64,000 nt of DNA, taken from positions 372,001 through 436,000 of the forward strand of contig JBITNC010000002.1 of NCBI GenBank assembly GCA_050084985.1, read 5' to 3'. The stretch is from Nageia nagi (lineage: Eukaryota > Pinophyta). The position numbers and the translations under genes were made by a program. Below are positions 54,463 to 64,000 of this stretch, one piece after another (position 1 is the first letter of the stretch; the number at the start of each line of letters is the position of its first letter). The notes below the pieces were generated by a model, which made no database searches, was not told the DNA's origin, and saw only the letters and a program-made list of their open reading frames with translations.

Positions 54463-56400
54463 TTTAATTCTAAATTTTGTACCTCTTGTGCATGCAATTT
54501 TCAATTTTTTTCCAATTCTAAAATACTATGGAATGATTTTCATTTTGTTTTCAATTCTAAAATACTATGGAATGAATGGTGCATGAACTAGTTTTTCTTA
54601 ATACATTAAAGGCATAATCTGTAAAATCTCAAATTCAAGGAATAATTCGTACTTTTCCTAGTTTGGGTCATTTCAAATTCTCACTCTTACACATCGTAAT
54701 CGCTCTAGGTACTTCTTTGCTAAACTTATTCTATAGTCTCATTGACCTTTTTATCACCAAAAAATATTAATATCAAATTTCAATTTCCATTATTACATTA
54801 AGCACTCTACATGGAAAGTGAACTTAGTCCTAGTAAGAAAGAAAAATGATAAACCCAAATTGTCTTAACTTCATAATTTAGATAGATTATTAATCCAAAA
54901 TTTGGATATTCATCTTATTTACATAAGATTATTAGTCTCAAAAAAAAGATTGTGATCACAAAATTAAGAATTAATTCATATAAACTGCATAGTAAAATTG
55001 GTAAATGGATAATCTTAAAAATATCATGGGATGAAATGATTTGTAAACTTTATAACCAAAACAAGCTTAGTGATTTTATTATGCATCTTGATGTTGTTAG
55101 AAGCAATCATATATATATATAAACTTCGATAGGTAGCGAACCATTAGGTTTAAAGGATGTTCAAGGACATCATTCATTCATATTAGATTATCATTACTTA
55201 TTACCACCAATGGATAAAATAAGATATATTATTGCCAAATAGAAAATTGTCTCTATCAGATGGATTCTCAAGATATAATCTTGTTTGGAATTGAAGATGA
55301 TAAGCATGAAACTACTTTCATTACTAAATAATGAATGTTTCCTAATAAAATGATGTTATGTGGATTTTCTAATACAAGGCTTATTTTCTAGAGGGCTATG
55401 GATACTACTTTCGTAAGCATAGTAAATGAATTCTTTTATTTATTTATCTAACTATTTTTTTGTTAACACTAAAAATTGATTTACATCAATTGATAATATT
55501 AATAATAAAAAATATAATAATGACAATAATCAAAAATCCTCTAATTAACCTTAACCTATCCAATTTGAATATTAAATGTCTTACATACCTTTTGTCTTAC
55601 ATGTAATCACAAATCACATATTCGCCCTAGATAAGATAACAATAAACCACTCTTGAAAATGGGACCCTCAAATTGGTAATGAACTGAGAGGCAACACTCA
55701 ACATTTTCCACAAAAAAAAACCCAATGTTTTGTTACCATCAAGATACATGCTCCAAGATAATTTGCTGGATATTGATGTGGCGAAATAATAGGTCAAGAA
55801 TGTAATATAGCTCGAATAACAAAATCCAGATATGATAGGTGGTGTTGAAGAACATTGGTCAAGGGTATTTCTATTACCACCTATCAAGGATCTAGATTAT
55901 GTCACGATTCATGATGCACAACCCTTCACTTCCTTTATAGGCAATAGGTCTAATGCCAAGGCTTCTCCATAGGCTTATCAAGTTCTAATGCCAAGACATC
56001 TTCTTGGGTTTATCTCTGGGCCAACCTGTTCCATCAAACATAAAGGTAGTGAGAGTTTACAATAGTCAAAATAACAATAAATCACTTAAATAATAAATTA
56101 ATTCTAGATACCTAAAAGGTGTACTTAAATTAAATTAAAATTCCTTTTTAAGTGTTAACATTTTCACTAGAGGAATCTCAACATAAAAATCATATAAGGA
56201 TTGTATTTAAACATTTCTCTTGTCCCAAAGAATAATATACTTATGATCAAAAAAGTAAAACCATAAGGGGATGTGATCCAAAATAATGCATTGGTCATAA
56301 ATTCAAATTGAGTGTTCTTAATTTTGACTTACCATTAACTAAAAAATTTTTACAATCATTGATCTGTAAAGTTGAGTTGCCTCTGGCATTCCCAAATCGT
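54463..56400. other. No gene seen
   Basis: AT-rich non-coding sequence. A 30-bp phrase is nearly repeated at 54510-54560 (ttccaattctaaaatactatggaatga). Confidence 0.5.
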
Positions 56401-56479
56401 TACACAAATTAAATTGTTTTGCTTTTCCAACTATAAGAGATTTGTGCGTGAAATAGTATATTTAAGCAACTATTAACTA

Positions 56480-57690
56480 ATTAAAATATTACCAATTCGA
56501 GTGTAAAACAATGAATAAGAGTTTCATCACCATTAGTAGACACCAGATTTACCCTGGAGAAACCCAATATGGGAAAAACTCCAACCACCAAAAGGCTCTC
56601 TTCTATTACGTGGCGATGATGTACAAGCTCTGCAATATTGCTCTTCGCAAAGAACCAAAAACTCACAATAAAAAATTTAGAAGGATTTCTATTTGCTCTT
56701 ATTTGTAGCAATATCTTTTGCTTGATTTTACTATTCACAACATTTACAAACTCTCACTATCTCCTTCACGCTTCTCTTTTCTCTCCCATAAATAAATAAT
56801 ACAATAATCAACATTACTCAAACAAATACCATCTAATCTTCTTTTATATATTTTATGGAGCTAGAGGATAAAACAATAGTTACAACAAATCTTTAGAATC
56901 GCACTATGTAGGGAACAATTTGATTGTGACCATCAACCAAATAATAACCTCTTTTGTGTTTTCTCCAAAATAACACTAAAAAACACTGAAAAATATATGG
57001 TGAATAATCATAGGCTAAGAATAACACCTACAAGTTTAGATCCCAATAAAACAAACCAAAAATACCTTCTTTAACAAATATTTGAGCAAATCCAACTAAA
57101 TAACGACTTGTGGCAACCTTCTCCTCCAAACATAGTCAATAAATAATTTGAATACTATTAAAAATACCATCCCATCCTAAATAAGATGGCCCCAATGTAA
57201 TAATGCCACTTGACAAGGACAGAGGGCACATTCAATAGTGGCAAACTTTCGATATGCTGGCACGGGTTCCAAAAGGCTATGAAGGCCTCCACATGGAGAG
57301 CTTCTCTACACCATCTAAACCAAGTCACCTTCACGTGAGTACATCTATTGACCTGCCAAACACACTTCCTTATTACTAGTCATTGGTGTTCTACTTTTCC
57401 TGGCGTCTCAATCCATGGTGATGTGGCATACACGGCTAGCAGCTTCTACATGAATTAACGGGCTACCAGAATAGGCTCCAAAAGTCTTCAATCCTCACGC
57501 ACGACTCAATGGCGATCTCCAAGTTGGTGGGTCCTTGACCGTCCAACTCCACGCACTTCCCCAATGACCATGCTTCAACCACTGTCGATCAACCTCCAAA
57601 TTTGACCTGCCCATCCTCCTTAACACTTGCCATGAGGCCTATCAATGGGCTGAGTTGACTACGACTAGGTAGTGATGTGATGAATATGGG
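56480..57690 (-). repeat. Possible LTR (leader plus GC-rich upstream part), - strand
   Basis: On the - strand, 'gtttttcccatattgggttt' and 'ctccagggtaaatctggtgt' (about 56570-56530) resembles the leader stretch seen in many plant copia LTRs (GTTTTTCCC..GGGTTTTCC.CGTAAA). It is followed by an AT-rich end. To its right, 57180-57690 is clearly richer in GC than its surroundings and could be the upstream part. No second copy, clear ends or coding region were found. Confidence 0.35.
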
Positions 57691-59400
57691 CCCACTTATC
57701 CATTTTGATGTTTCGTTGTTTCTTTACTCTTCTATATTTTTAATATTAAATACAAACCTTTAAAGTGATATAACTTACAATTCAAGAGTCAGTTTTGCTC
57801 GTCGTTCGAATCGATCATGAAAGTAAAACCTTCAATACAAGATGAATAATTTGTTGATTTAAAACTATCCAAAATTTGGATCAATCATTCTTTGTTCAAA
57901 TCAACTTTTTATAAAAGTTCATGTTAAACTTTATAACTAGAATACAAAATAAAAATATATATTGTAAATGTATCCAAAGAGAAATTACAAAAACACCAAT
58001 TCTATTTAATTGAGATCATGATAGACTTCATATTGTATGTTTATGAGATTAATAAGAGTGTAGCTATCGTACTAACTCAACAATGATATGATTGAAGAAT
58101 ATAAAATTAATGCAATTCAAAGTTTGTTTAGCTTCTTGAAATATACAATATTATATCTATGTTAATTAGCATGTTGTGAATAATATACTCCCTTCTTTTT
58201 TATTGCTTAAAATATACATCTAATTAATATTTATGTTTTTATATTAATAATATTAGATGTTTATGTATATATATATTTTTTTAAATTAAAAGATGAAATT
58301 AAATTTAACCTATTTAAAGAGATCTATGATTATTTCTTATATTTTATCCATATTAAAATTTATCTCAAAATAAATTTTTGGAACCAAAAATTTACTTATT
58401 TTGTTCTTTTTTTTTTTTGTTTTTCCTCTCCTCCTTTTCTATACTTCAAGCAAAATTTAAATAAAATCTAATTTGAATGTTGAAATAAAAGATCCTTCTA
58501 AATACATCATAACTAAAAGTACATAATAAATATTACAAAAAAACTCATAACACTTCCATCATATAACATTTTATAAATTCCATAAAAATAATAGCATTAC
58601 AAATGTATACTATTATTAACCAAGCTAAAAATTATTAAGAATGCATGATAAAAGATTGCCAACGACTCATCAAGACTTACCATGCAATATTTTACCAGCT
58701 CTTGATGATGATTGAAATATTTAATATTATAAAAAGTTTGATAGCTGAATCGATGTAACACTGAAAACAAGTATTTGAAAGGTCTTAAGTCGAAATCCTA
58801 ATTAAATCTGACATTGCAAAATAATATAGGTTATTGCAAAAATTGCCTGTTTACGAGTTATGCAATTAAAGTCCAACTTTGGATGAAACTTGAATCAATT
58901 TGTTTGACCCAAGAAAGTGTCTCAGTAAATCTATTTTTTCATGTCAAATGTATTAAACATACCAATTCAAGGGTGGGATCCTGAGACAGAGTTCCACCAG
59001 TTAAAAAAAAAAAAAACCTCAAATCCTTCAACTATATCTTATAAGACCATATTCAATCTTAAAAATTTATCGAATGTTGATATTTTTCAATCTTATCATT
59101 ATATCTTATAAGAACATATTCAATCTTAAAAATTTATGGAATGTTGATATTTTTCAATCTTATCATAGGTGTGGATAGAGAAGAGAAGCCAAACACAAAA
59201 ATGTGCTTATGTAATATCTATTTAGATCACTAACATTTGCATGAAAAAACAGAAGAGATGAATGCCACTGCAGGAACTTCCGGAAACGTTCTAATGGAAC
59301 ATGTTAATTAAATGTTTAGGTTTCAAAATTTTGTATAATGGACTTTGCTAACTTAACTCATTAATAATTATAGTCTCGCTAAAATACTGCATTTGGGGCT
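57691..59400. other. No gene seen
   Basis: AT-rich non-coding sequence with a poly-T run near 58410, apart from the 67-bp duplication listed below. Confidence 0.5.
59033..59166. repeat. 67-bp tandem duplication, two nearly identical copies
   Basis: 'tatatcttataagacc/aacata' starts at 59033 and 59100. The copies differ at about two positions, so the duplication is recent relative to the surrounding sequence. Confidence 0.92.
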
Positions 59401-59532
59401 CATTTGAAGCACTAGAAATCACATGAGAAAATATAGTGTTCTCTTCTGCAATTCAGTGGTTGCGTTCAAGGATGAAAGCAGGTCCCCCAAGGCTCCAAAT
59501 TCAACAAGCTCAACAAATTTACTGCAATAATA

Positions 59533-59790
59533 TTAGTGCCAACCACCGTGTCCAAGACCATATCCATCCATATGCATGCCACCATGACTCTGCCCATGAT
59601 CTCCATGATGATGAATGTGTTGATGGTCATGAATGTGACTATGATGGCTGTGCTGATGGTCCTGACTTGCCTCATCAAACATCTTCTGTATATGCTCAGG
59701 CAAAGGCTCTGCGATCACGGTCTTAACAGTAGGAGGTAAAGTAGATATATATTTTGCAATAGCTTCTGTAATTTCCCCTGCTACATCTTC
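59533..59790 (-). CDS. Terminal exon of a host gene with a His-rich C-terminus
   Basis: The - strand exon starts after a canonical acceptor (ttctgtattttccag) at 59790 and is open for 85 codons to TAA at 59533-59535. It reads EDVAGEITEAIAKYISTLPP, TVKTVIAEPLPEHIQKMFDE, then a His/Asp/Gly-rich tail (HQHSHHSHIHDHQHIHHHGD and on to GHGGWH). The tail has about 20 His and could bind metal ions; that is inference. No stop or frameshift and normal codon use make this the only intact coding sequence found. It joins the exon at 59905-59984 in frame (phase 0). I do not recognise the protein. Confidence 0.72.
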   Translation of the reverse strand, partial: EDVAGEITEAIAKYISTLPPTVKTVIAEPLPEHIQKMFDEASQDHQHSHHSHIHDHQHIHHHGDHGQSHGGMHMDGYGLGHGGWH

Positions 59791-59904
59791 CTGGAAAATA
59801 CAGAAATCAAATGTGAACAAAAGAATACATGTATTATAGATAGAGAAAGGCCTAAATAAAGGCTTCTGTATTTAGCTTCCACAGTAAAAAAGAAAATATC
59901 ACAC
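59791..59904 (-). other. Intron (GT-AG, 114 nt)
   Basis: - strand donor CAG|GTGTGATA and acceptor TTTTCCAG|GAAGAT. The short, AT-rich intron joins two in-frame exons. Confidence 0.75.
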
Positions 59905-59984
59905 CTGATTTACAATCACAAAACTCTTAGTCAAATGTCGGGAAAAGCTCAGACAAGTAATTCTTGAAGACACTTCGCCAATGC
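59905..59984 (-). CDS. Penultimate exon of the same host gene
   Basis: An 80-nt exon between acceptor GCGGGTAG|GCATTGG and donor AATCAG|GTGTGA. It contributes two bases of a split codon and then IGEVSSRITCLSFSRHLTKS and FVIVNQ, continuing without a break into the terminal exon. The incoming phase requires the previous exon to end with one base of a codon. Upstream exons were not securely found before 64000; they may lie beyond long introns or outside the window. The fit of both splice sites with an open frame supports a real gene over chance. Confidence 0.65.
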
Positions 59985-60365
59985 CTACCCGCAAAAAGCA
60001 TAGTTATGATTTGCATTACTGTGAAGTGTGAATGCAGCGTGGTTTGTTTCAAGGCCTTGTATCTCCCAAAAAAGGTAAATGTACATTTGCTAAGAATGGA
60101 AAAAACTTATAAAAGTACATTGAAACAAATCTTAAAAAGCCTACAGGCATCATGATTGAGGAAAATCATTAAGGAGTGCATTGCTGCATCATGTGAAGCA
60201 AATTTAATCCTTCCCTATATATGGCTTTGGTGAATAAATCTCTGATGTAGGATACTAATGATTCATGCTTTTCAATTGTTTTTAATATGCACAATGTACT
60301 TATATCATATAAAGTTCACCATTGTGAACATCATGTCAAGGGTAATAGATTAGATATAGAGCGCA
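59985..60365 (-). other. Presumed intron or upstream flank, no exon seen
   Basis: No further splice-bounded open frame was recognised on the - strand. Confidence 0.4.
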
Positions 60366-62050
60366 GTAATGTAATGTCCTCAATTTTGATGCCCCTTTTC
60401 ACTTAATGGCCCATAATAACTATTTAACATAAGGTGAAGTGGGACGCCCATGTTTAGGTGTAAATAGTGTTCTAGGCGTAATTAAGTGATTACTAATATT
60501 ATTTTAATAATAAAGAGGCCTTAATGCAAAATTATAAACTCCAAAAAAGATGCCTAGCATAAAAGGAGGAAAGCGCCCATTACGAAGGGTTATTGTCATG
60601 AGAAATTATGAATCCAAGCAATGGTGAGATGAGATTTCATTGATAATGATACTATGAGGCCGGCGCACTCTTCTTCGACACACATACTCTTGAATATCGA
60701 TTTTCGTGATGACATGACTCTCCTTTTGTTTAAAGCTAAGCAGATTGTGAACCTTGTAAGATGTTGGAAATATGACATATTGTTTAATGTAATTGTTACT
60801 GTTGGGCCGCAACAAGTAGTAATGTTCATATTTTGTCATAACGCTGCATTTTCAGACTAATGGCATCCTACTCTTTGTTGTCAAACCATAGGACTTGGAT
60901 TATTGTAACACGGATAGTAATGAATATTTTTTGTTGGTTGTCACATTTCAAGCTTGTTGATGTCAGTAATAACGATGCCGCTCTACAGCTAAGAAGTTTT
61001 ACAACTAATGTTGGTCTACCCCATGCTTTTTGTTTGCTTACGTCAACAGACTAAAGGAATTGTTGTTGAAATGTGATATAAGAGTTTGCTGCATTTTTAT
61101 GTGGTGATGTCAACCTTTGCTTTCTCGCCACGGCACAAGGTACTTCAAAGCTTTGTCGCTTTTTGGCAATTCTGATGTCAATTCTATATTCCCGCTTCAC
61201 GGCATGAAGGTTCATTCAGAGCATGTCGCTCTTTCGAACAGATGACGTCAAACACTCTAGCATTGTGTACCAGCATGAGGTTTAAAACACATTTGTATGA
61301 TTGCCATCCTTTCAATTTGGTGATGTCATCCCGACTTTTCTCGGACTACAGCTAGAAGACCTCAAAGTGGCATGACTATCAACAACAAAGACTCAAGATG
61401 TTGTGGCAATACATCTCAAGACCTCAGGATGCCACGACAGAGTGTAGGAAGCTTCAATAAGATGCGCCAAGAAGAAATTTTCATCTAGGAGACATCATAG
61501 CAAATCAAGTCAGCTTGCAACAAATTTGTTGAAGTATATGAAGGCTCCCAATTGTTATGGATAAATGTATTTTGGTTCTGGTTGATTCTCGGATTCATCC
61601 CAAATGACCTAGATGTTCTCTTAAGTAATTTACAAGATCAATTGGTTAGATATACCAGTTGGATCTAAAACTTATGATATTTTCTAAAAGAAGTTAATTG
61701 TAACAGATTATTGTTAGTAGCAAATATTTTGTAAAAACAGTTAGTTTGTTAGGACAGCTGGTTTTGGACTATAGTGTAGGTTTTTGCTATAAATATAGTT
61801 CGAATAAATATATTACCACTCTCTCCCACGGGTTTTCATGCCTACACAGAGTTTGAGCAAGATCAATTACTCATGTTTTTTGTCCTCTGCAATGGAAGAT
61901 CAATTGTTATGTCTCAAACAAAGTACAAATGTTTTTTCCCATTTGTTTCAAGACTTGTGTACTGAGATGCTTAGATTGTTGAGTGTGGCAAACTTTTCCT
62001 GTATCCCGGATGGTGGTGGTTGAAACATTTGTGACCGTTGCACCTACTCT
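60366..62050 (+). repeat. LTR-like or repeat-derived sequence with tgatgtca units
   Basis: It starts with TGTAATGTCCTC (60368), an LTR-like beginning. Several units of about 70-75 bp beginning tgatgtca/tgacgtca occur at about 60958, 61105, 61173, 61244 and 61323. A good TATA box (gctataaatatag) is at about 61787, followed by a pyrimidine-rich stretch and possible transcript start. No matching second copy is in the window, so the LTR interpretation is unproven. The short ORFs look like chance. Confidence 0.35.
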
Positions 62051-62214
62051 CTTGTCGTGGATATACAATCTTGCATGAATTTGTGACTATGAGTTGGGTG
62101 CCCTTCCCATGGTTTCAGTTTGATCAACTAGAAGCCCAGGTTGTTCCCATGTTCCACTTTTCCTTTTCTTTCAATATTTTTTCATCTCTTTCCTGCATCG
62201 CTTAATCTTCCTAA

Positions 62215-62290
62215 ATGGCTCTCCATGCCTAATGGATAAGGCACCATCCTGACAAACCGGTGTGTGAAACCTTGGTCTTGAACGTGTCTA
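62215..62290 (+). other. tRNA-like sequence, possibly a tRNA-derived SINE head
   Basis: 'gcctaatggataaggca' resembles the D-arm/A-box of tRNA-Arg-type genes, and 'ggtcttgaac' about 35 bases later is a degraded B box (consensus GGTTCGA). The anticodon and acceptor stems do not pair convincingly, so it is not called a tRNA gene. Confidence 0.25.
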
Positions 62291-63220
62291 TCTGCAGGAT
62301 AGCGTTCTTGGAGGATTTATCTCTCTATCTATGGGACGATAATCTTTGGAACCATGGTTTCTTATTCGCTCAAGCTAAGGGATTTGCTCTCCTGTCTATG
62401 ATATAGTGTTCCTACATGACCTATTGCCCTGTTTGTGGGAAGGAAGTTCTACAAGCAAATAGGCGACACTAGCAAGCACTGTCCTGTTTAAAAACCAAAG
62501 GTTGGTATGGGTAAAACCAATCCATCCAAGTACTCGTTGGTTTGCTTAGTCTCCGATTAGCACATCTTGCACTATGTGGATCAAGAATTATGTTATGATT
62601 ATTTTCTCTTGTCTATCTTGTGGAGTGAGTGGTTGGATCAACACATTATCCCCTTCCTTTGTGGACGAAAACCTGCAGGAGAAAGAGCCATAGGACGAAA
62701 AAACCTTGGGGTTCTCGAGAGCTAGAGGACGAAAACCCTTTAGTTCTCCATAGGTGGATCCATGTAGGGTTCACATTGTGCATATTGGTTGAAGGTTTTT
62801 GAAGAGTATTGATCAGATTTTGAAGATTGAGATCAGATCTGAATTGGAGATCAGATTTGTAGAGTTTAGAGTACAGATATGAAATTGGTGATTCACCTAG
62901 GCATCCAATATTGTCATAAAAATTTTGGACGCCCATCATCAAGGAATAGATCAGGGTTTGAGGAGCATCTTATTGGCACCCATCATCAGGTTTACTTTTC
63001 AAATTCTAGACATCCAACCATTGGATGTGATCTGCATTGTTTTTAGAGGGATTGAGGAGCATATTTCAGGGGTTGATCTCAAGATTGAGTCTCTATACCC
63101 AGACGTCCAACATTTGGGAGCTCTTCATCAGAATTTTGCTTTCATAACTGGGACGTCAAGCCTTACAGGCTGATCCATAGTGTACTTGAGGGTTTGCATG
63201 ATTATTTCAGGTGCACCATT
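62291..63220. other. No confident gene; repeat-like sequence
   Basis: Contains recurring 'ggacgaaaacc' phrases (62663, 62710) and 'cccatcatca' phrases (62932, 62978). A + strand ORF at 62925-63173 shows no known motif. Confidence 0.4.
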
Positions 63221-63221
63221 C

Positions 63222-63530
63222 TTATTTTAAAGTGATCTGCAGTATTTGTTGATTGTACTGGTGTTTTTCAGTAACTAAGTTAGGGTTTCAGCATTTATTG
63301 TGATCTGCATTTCCAAAGTTCAGATTTATTGGGATCTACATAATTAGGGTTTTGTTATATTATGATCTGAATATTTAGAGTTTGTTGAATTGTGATCTTT
63401 ACCCTGAGGTTTGAGTTGAATGTGATCTGTAGATCTAGAGCATATCTAAGGTTTGAATACTTTGTGATCTACATATATAAGGTTTTGGGGGTTTGTTAAT
63501 TTAAGTGTGAACCATATACTTAGGGTTTCT
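63222..63530 (+). repeat. Degenerate tandem repeat with gtgatctgcata core
   Basis: Variants of 'gtgatctgcata...tagggttt' recur about seven times between 63229 and 63475, spaced roughly 30-70 bp. Confidence 0.65.
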
Positions 63531-64000
63531 AAATCATTTCTAGCTAGGTATATTACAATTAAGACATTTGAATTACATGCAACTAGATTGAGGGATTGGG
63601 TCATTCTTCAAAGAGAACACATATCACCTGACAGACTTTGATAAAACACAATAAGCTCCAATTTCAATACATACCAAGCCAACTATGTTGAGGTTTTGGA
63701 GTGTTATATTGCAGTTTGCTGCTACCAAGTAATAAGCAGACATTTATGATACTTGAACAAGTATCCAAAGTATCAGTAACAATGTAGGGTTTTATTAACA
63801 TATTTTGCAGCAATTAATAATAATGCACATTTGTGTTCAAGTCATGGCCTATGCAGTCACTCTCACAAGAGGGCAAACACGGTCTGCTCCAAGCGTCTAG
63901 ACAAAATCCACTGCATGTTTATAAAAACCTGAATATTGCTCCTAATTTCATGTTTTTAAGCATAGCATACAAATTCTCAGAATAAATGCATATTTACCAT
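63531..64000. other. No confident feature to window end
   Basis: Moderately AT-rich. A possible 30-nt exon on the - strand near 63.88 kb was considered and not accepted. Confidence 0.4.

Noticed and set aside
59436-59739. + strand ORFs rich in Met and His
   Set aside because: Antisense shadows of the His-rich exon on the - strand.
63875-63915. Possible 30-nt upstream exon on the - strand (acceptor ttttgtctag, donor gtgaga)
   Set aside because: Too short to judge; the reading that would match the phase of the exon at 59905-59984 has no independent support.

Overview
This window is a piece of a large, AT-rich, gene-poor plant nuclear genome. It is almost entirely old LTR retrotransposons plus fragments of host gene families, including pentatricopeptide-repeat (PPR), MADS-box and plant-mobile-domain fragments. 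The decayed nested elements, long gene-free stretches and PPR debris resemble a gymnosperm (conifer, cycad or Ginkgo type), but that is an inference; the sequence does not name a species. No bacterial, organellar or CRISPR features were seen.

Layout, left to right. 1-1646: the 3' part of a + strand Ty1/copia element (RNase H end, polypurine tract, LTR). It sits inside a decayed - strand copia element (1647-3700). 4114-15439: a structurally complete Ty3/gypsy element with both LTRs and the target duplication GATAT. It encodes a broken Gag and protease but shows no reverse transcriptase or integrase. An antisense PPR gene fragment lies in its 5' leader. 15445-26150: mostly gene-free, with a MADS-box exon relic (17743-17935), a lone - strand copia-like LTR (about 20.6-21.1 kb) and a duplicated 2.6 kb unit bounded by imperfect inverted repeats (about 21.25-23.86 kb).

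26151-31107: a - strand copia element whose two LTRs face each other, an unusual arrangement. 31190-33070: a + strand plant-mobile-domain pseudogene. It is followed by a 21-bp minisatellite, a scrap of LTR related to the 4-15 kb element, and a - strand gypsy gag relic (33740-35050). 35350-39000: an AT-rich tandem array interleaved with many degenerate PPR units, partly duplicated in a roughly 2.1 kb segment.

40947-46976: a structurally complete but inactive chromovirus (gag, protease, RT, RNase H, integrase, chromodomain) with the target duplication GTTTC. 47725-54462: a third copia element on the - strand, whose 5' LTR is split by about 1.8 kb carrying an unrelated decayed ORF. 54463-59530: mostly featureless, with a possible LTR leader. 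59533-59984: two well-preserved exons with canonical splice sites, the end of a host gene encoding a histidine-rich C-terminus. 60-64 kb: repeats and LTR-like sequence.

The only sequence that looks like a living host gene is the two-exon segment near 59.5-60 kb. Nearly all other coding sequence is interrupted by stops, and most of those could derive from CAA, CAG, CGA or TGG by C-to-T change, as expected of long-methylated transposon DNA. The observations most worth a second look are the PPR fragments (one captured antisense in a retrotransposon leader, others amplified as tandem repeats), the copia element with inverted LTRs, and the pol-less gypsy element.
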